Origin: Moraxellaceae bacterium | GTDB lineage: Bacteria > Pseudomonadota > Gammaproteobacteria > Pseudomonadales > UBA3067 | Assembly (NCBI GenBank): GCA_002401525.1 | Contig: NVTH01000020.1 | Coordinates: 3,049 to 11,698 of the forward strand | DNA: 8,650 nt | Reading direction: 5' to 3' | Shown here: piece after piece, positions 5,798 to 8,650 of the stretch | Position numbering within the stretch: position 1 is the stretch's first letter | How the letters are laid out: the number at the start of each line of letters is the position of its first letter | Made by a program: the position numbers and the translations under genes | Notes under the pieces: model-generated | Database searches by the model: none | What the model saw: only the letters and a program-made list of their open reading frames with translations | Told to the model about the DNA's origin: nothing

Positions 5798-8650
5798 ATG
5801 ATCACTCAGCTAGCCATTAAAAACCATGTATTAACGCTGTCAATTATTGCTTTACTATTGTTGTCAGGGGTTTCTGCTTTTAAGGATTTGCCTCGAGACG
5901 ACATGCCAAGTTTTTTAATTCGGAATGTCAGTGTTGTCACTTCTTATCCTGGCGCAAGTCCAGAACGAATTGAAAACCTAGTGACCGACATTATAGAAAA
6001 GGCCATTCAGGAAGTCGCAGAAGTTGACTTTATCAACAGCGAGTCTCGCAGCGGTGTTTCCATTGTCAATGTCGCAATTAAAGAAACCGAATATGACTTA
6101 CAACCTATATTTGACCGTTTACGGCGTAAAGTCGATGGCGTCAAAAGCCAGCTCCCAGACGGAGCCCGGGTTAATTTTAAAGATGAATTGGGCGATGTGT
6201 TTGGCATTATCATAGGGCTTACCGCGGAAGGTTACAGTTATGAAGAGATGAAGGAGATCGCTGACGCCGTTCGCGATGACTTTATTCGGTTGCCAAGTGT
6301 GGCGAAGGTCCAGTTGAGTGGCGTTCAAGAAGAGCGTATCTATGTGGAGTTCGACGCGTCGCGCCTTGCTGAAATGGGCTTAACCCAAAACAAAGTCCAG
6401 GACGTTATTGCAACGACCAACATCATTATGCCAGGCGGCAATATTACCGCGGCGGACCGGGTGATCATTGTTGAACCCACAGGAAGTTTTGAAGAATTAA
6501 ATGACCTTAAAAATGTCATTGTTGAGTATGCCGGTAACACCGCCGTTCGCTTACGTGATGTTGCTAGCATTCGACGCGGCTACGTTGAACCACGCCAAAA
6601 TAGCGTTTCCATCAATGGCGAGCCCGGCCTTGCAATCGCCATTAATTTAATTAAGGGCGGCAATATTATCTTAATGGGGCAAGAGGTGGATGAGAAATTA
6701 AAAACCTACCATGCTATTTACCCCCATGGGGTAGACTTTCATCGGGTGGCCTCTCAAGATTTGGTGGTGAAGAATTCGGTGGATAATTTTGTCGTTAACC
6801 TGTTGCAATCGGTGGTGGTTGTACTCGTGGTGATGCTGCTTTTTTTGGGCCTTCGAACCGGTTTGGTGGTTGCCTCTTTGATTCCCGTTGCGATTGTGTG
6901 TTCGCTTGTATTGATGTCAATCTTTGACGTCGGCTTGAATAAAGTAACGCTTGCCTCGTTAATCATTGCATTGGGCATGTTGGTGGATAATTCTATCGTG
7001 ATGTCCGAATCGATTATTGTCAAAGTTGAAAAAGGCGCTGCCGTTCTTGATGCCGCCATCGCCTCGTCCAATGAATTGATTATTCCTCTGCTCACCTCTT
7101 CGTTGACTACCTCGGCGGCTTTTATGGCATTTTTTCTCGCCGATTCTGTAATGGGAGAAATAATGGGCAATATCTTCGTGGTGTTAACGTTTGCGTTGCT
7201 CAGCTCCTGGTTTTTATCTATCACCATGATCGCGTTGTTTTGTGTGTACGTGTTAAAGGTGGAAAAGACTCAAACATCAGAGGCGGGCTTGTTTGAAAAG
7301 TTGGCGGTATTTTATCGCCGCTTGCTGGTGTTGAGCTTGCGTCACCCGATTGTGACTGTGGCGAGTGCGGTCATGATGTTTGTTATTTCAATGCAAATGT
7401 TGCAGTTCGTACCCAATATATTCATGGCGAAAAGCGACCGAGCATTAGTGACGGTTAATATTGAACTTCCTTTAGGCACGTCAATCGATCGAACCCAACG
7501 TGTGGTGGATCAAGTGGAAGCCATGGTTCAAGAAAAACTATTGATATCTCAAGAAAAATTGCTGGTAGACGGCAGTGAGTTGAAAGAGGGCGTGGTGAAT
7601 TGGTCAAGTTATGTGGGGGAAGGTGCGCCGAAGTACGACCTAGGGTATACCGCGCCAGAGTCCAGTCCTCATGCAGCGCACCTATTGCTGAATACTAGTT
7701 CTGATTTAGCCAACGATAGTGTTATTAGCCAGGTCGAAAATTATATTTTTGACCACTTTCCTGATGCAACTTACAAGGTATCAAGGCTCGTCAGTGGGGG
7801 CGGTTCTGCGAATCCTATTGAAGTCAGGCTGTCAGGAATCGATACCGATCAGTTACTGCATTATTCTCTGGAAATTAAAAACTTATTAAGACAGATTCCT
7901 GGCACAAAAGGCGTCTCTGATAATTGGGGCATGCGCTCGAAAAAATTGGTGATTGATATTGATCCAGATAAGGCTCAGAGGGCGGGGGTTTCCCATCAGG
8001 ACATTGCGACATCGCTGCAAACAATACTCGGTGGGAAACAGTCAGGTGTGTTTCGCGATGGGGAAAAGGCCATTCCAATCATCATGCAAAGTCTGAATTC
8101 GGTTGAACTAAATTTGTCAGATTTAGACTCCCTGAATATTTTTTCTCAACACAGTGGTAAGAATATACCGCTGAAGCAAGTGGCTAATGTAGACGTTGTT
8201 TGGCAGGCCACGAAAGTGATTCGTCGAGATCTAAATAGAACGGTCACTATTATCTCTTCAGTGCAACCGGGTTACACAGCTTCTGAAATAGTCGGCATTC
8301 TAAAGCCGAAACTGGACCAGTTACAAAAAACATGGCCTTCATCGTATAGCTATGCGTTCGGAGGGGATGCCGAAGGCAGCAGTTCAGCAATGGGCGCTGT
8401 GATTGACAAAATACCGCTTTCGATATTTGTGATCATACTGCTATTGATTGCTCAATTTAACTCGATTCGGAAACCACTGATTATTCTTGCCACCATTCCT
8501 TTGGGGATGATTGGGGTGGTTTTTGGCTTGTTAGTCGGTCAGTCCTATTTTGGCTTTATGACCTTTTTGGGCGTGATCGCATTGGCGGGCATTATTATTA
8601 ATAACGGCATTGTTTTATTAGATCGAATTGAGATCGAGCAAGTTGAAAAC
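5798..8650 (+). CDS. RND-family efflux permease (cut by right edge)
   Basis: The frame is open from ATG 5798 to the last base, giving 951 residues. Family members have about 1,020-1,050, so the last two membrane helices are missing. The protein is the proton-driven inner-membrane motor that exports substrate through the adaptor and channel. Segments visible are TM1 (9-27), a first periplasmic part with TSYPGASPERIENLVTD (48-64), TM2-TM6 (about 335-485), TM7 (about 515-535), a second periplasmic part with NWSSYVGEGAPKYDL (601-615) and RLVSGGGSANPIEVRLSG (663-680), and TM8-TM10 (about 868-942). TM4 reads LGMLVDNSIVMSE with D397-N398; TM10 reads GIIINNGIVLLD with N935-N936. AcrB has Asp407-Asp408 and Lys940 at these places. 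No strong Shine-Dalgarno precedes the ATG, only CGGTAA, so coupling to the adaptor gene is likely. The substrate is not predictable. Confidence 0.95.
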   Translation, partial: MITQLAIKNHVLTLSIIALLLLSGVSAFKDLPRDDMPSFLIRNVSVVTSYPGASPERIENLVTDIIEKAIQEVAEVDFINSESRSGVSIVNVAIKETEYDLQPIFDRLRRKVDGVKSQLPDGARVNFKDELGDVFGIIIGLTAEGYSYEEMKEIADAVRDDFIRLPSVAKVQLSGVQEERIYVEFDASRLAEMGLTQNKVQDVIATTNIIMPGGNITAADRVIIVEPTGSFEELNDLKNVIVEYAGNTAVRLRDVASIRRGYVEPRQNSVSINGEPGLAIAINLIKGGNIILMGQEVDEKLKTYHAIYPHGVDFHRVASQDLVVKNSVDNFVVNLLQSVVVVLVVMLLFLGLRTGLVVASLIPVAIVCSLVLMSIFDVGLNKVTLASLIIALGMLVDNSIVMSESIIVKVEKGAAVLDAAIASSNELIIPLLTSSLTTSAAFMAFFLADSVMGEIMGNIFVVLTFALLSSWFLSITMIALFCVYVLKVEKTQTSEAGLFEKLAVFYRRLLVLSLRHPIVTVASAVMMFVISMQMLQFVPNIFMAKSDRALVTVNIELPLGTSIDRTQRVVDQVEAMVQEKLLISQEKLLVDGSELKEGVVNWSSYVGEGAPKYDLGYTAPESSPHAAHLLLNTSSDLANDSVISQVENYIFDHFPDATYKVSRLVSGGGSANPIEVRLSGIDTDQLLHYSLEIKNLLRQIPGTKGVSDNWGMRSKKLVIDIDPDKAQRAGVSHQDIATSLQTILGGKQSGVFRDGEKAIPIIMQSLNSVELNLSDLDSLNIFSQHSGKNIPLKQVANVDVVWQATKVIRRDLNRTVTIISSVQPGYTASEIVGILKPKLDQLQKTWPSSYSYAFGGDAEGSSSAMGAVIDKIPLSIFVIILLLIAQFNSIRKPLIILATIPLGMIGVVFGLLVGQSYFGFMTFLGVIALAGIIINNGIVLLDRIEIEQVEN

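Noticed and set aside
6007..6570. Several short frames on both strands within the first part of the permease
   Set aside because: All lie inside the permease gene in other frames and lack independent start signals.
6754..7227. 157-codon minus-strand frame inside the permease
   Set aside because: Its Thr/Ser/Ile-rich translation is what antisense of hydrophobic membrane helices produces; the plus-strand frame is a clear RND permease.
7875..8078. 67-codon minus-strand frame in the permease
   Set aside because: Antisense shadow of the second periplasmic domain, with no domain or ribosome site.

Overview
The window looks like chromosomal DNA from a Gram-negative bacterium. Its genes encode outer-membrane and periplasmic proteins with Sec signal peptides, a lipoprotein adaptor and an inner-membrane RND pump. 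Moderate base composition, GTG and ATG starts with Shine-Dalgarno sites, and the style of the proteins suggest a gammaproteobacterium, perhaps marine. That placement is inference; no rRNA or marker gene is present to confirm it.

Layout. (1) Positions 1-326, minus strand: the first 108 residues of an exported protein that runs off the left edge. (2) Positions 327-1293: a divergent intergenic region of almost 1 kb with no convincing gene. It holds a G-rich, C-poor block, spaced GGCCA motifs, a G-run cluster, a 10-bp palindrome, a possible coding remnant, a 10-bp-stem hairpin, and a candidate promoter with an inverted repeat over its -35. (3) Positions 1294-2178, plus strand: a 294-residue exported beta-rich protein, probably an outer-membrane barrel. 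(4) Positions 2179-2272: a spacer filled mostly by five degenerate 14-bp repeats. (5) Positions 2273-4672: a 799-residue fusion of an ABC-type substrate-binding domain (PF04392-like) to a TolC-type outer-membrane channel. (6) Positions 4672-5772: a lipoprotein membrane-fusion (adaptor) protein. (7) Positions 5798 to the right edge: an RND permease open to the last base, with 951 residues visible and roughly 70-100 missing.

Genes 5-7 supply a complete tripartite envelope pump: inner-membrane RND motor, periplasmic adaptor and outer-membrane duct. They form a tight operon, with a 1-bp TAATG overlap and then a 25-bp gap. The outer-membrane gene comes first, unlike the common adaptor-permease-channel order. 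The most unusual point is that the channel carries a periplasmic ligand-binding-type domain at its N terminus. This suggests, as inference, a duct that senses or captures a small molecule in the periplasm. The upstream barrel gene reads in the same direction and may belong to the same unit. The permease also has Asn where AcrB has Asp408 and Lys940, so its proton relay differs from the AcrB type. The substrate cannot be read from the sequence.
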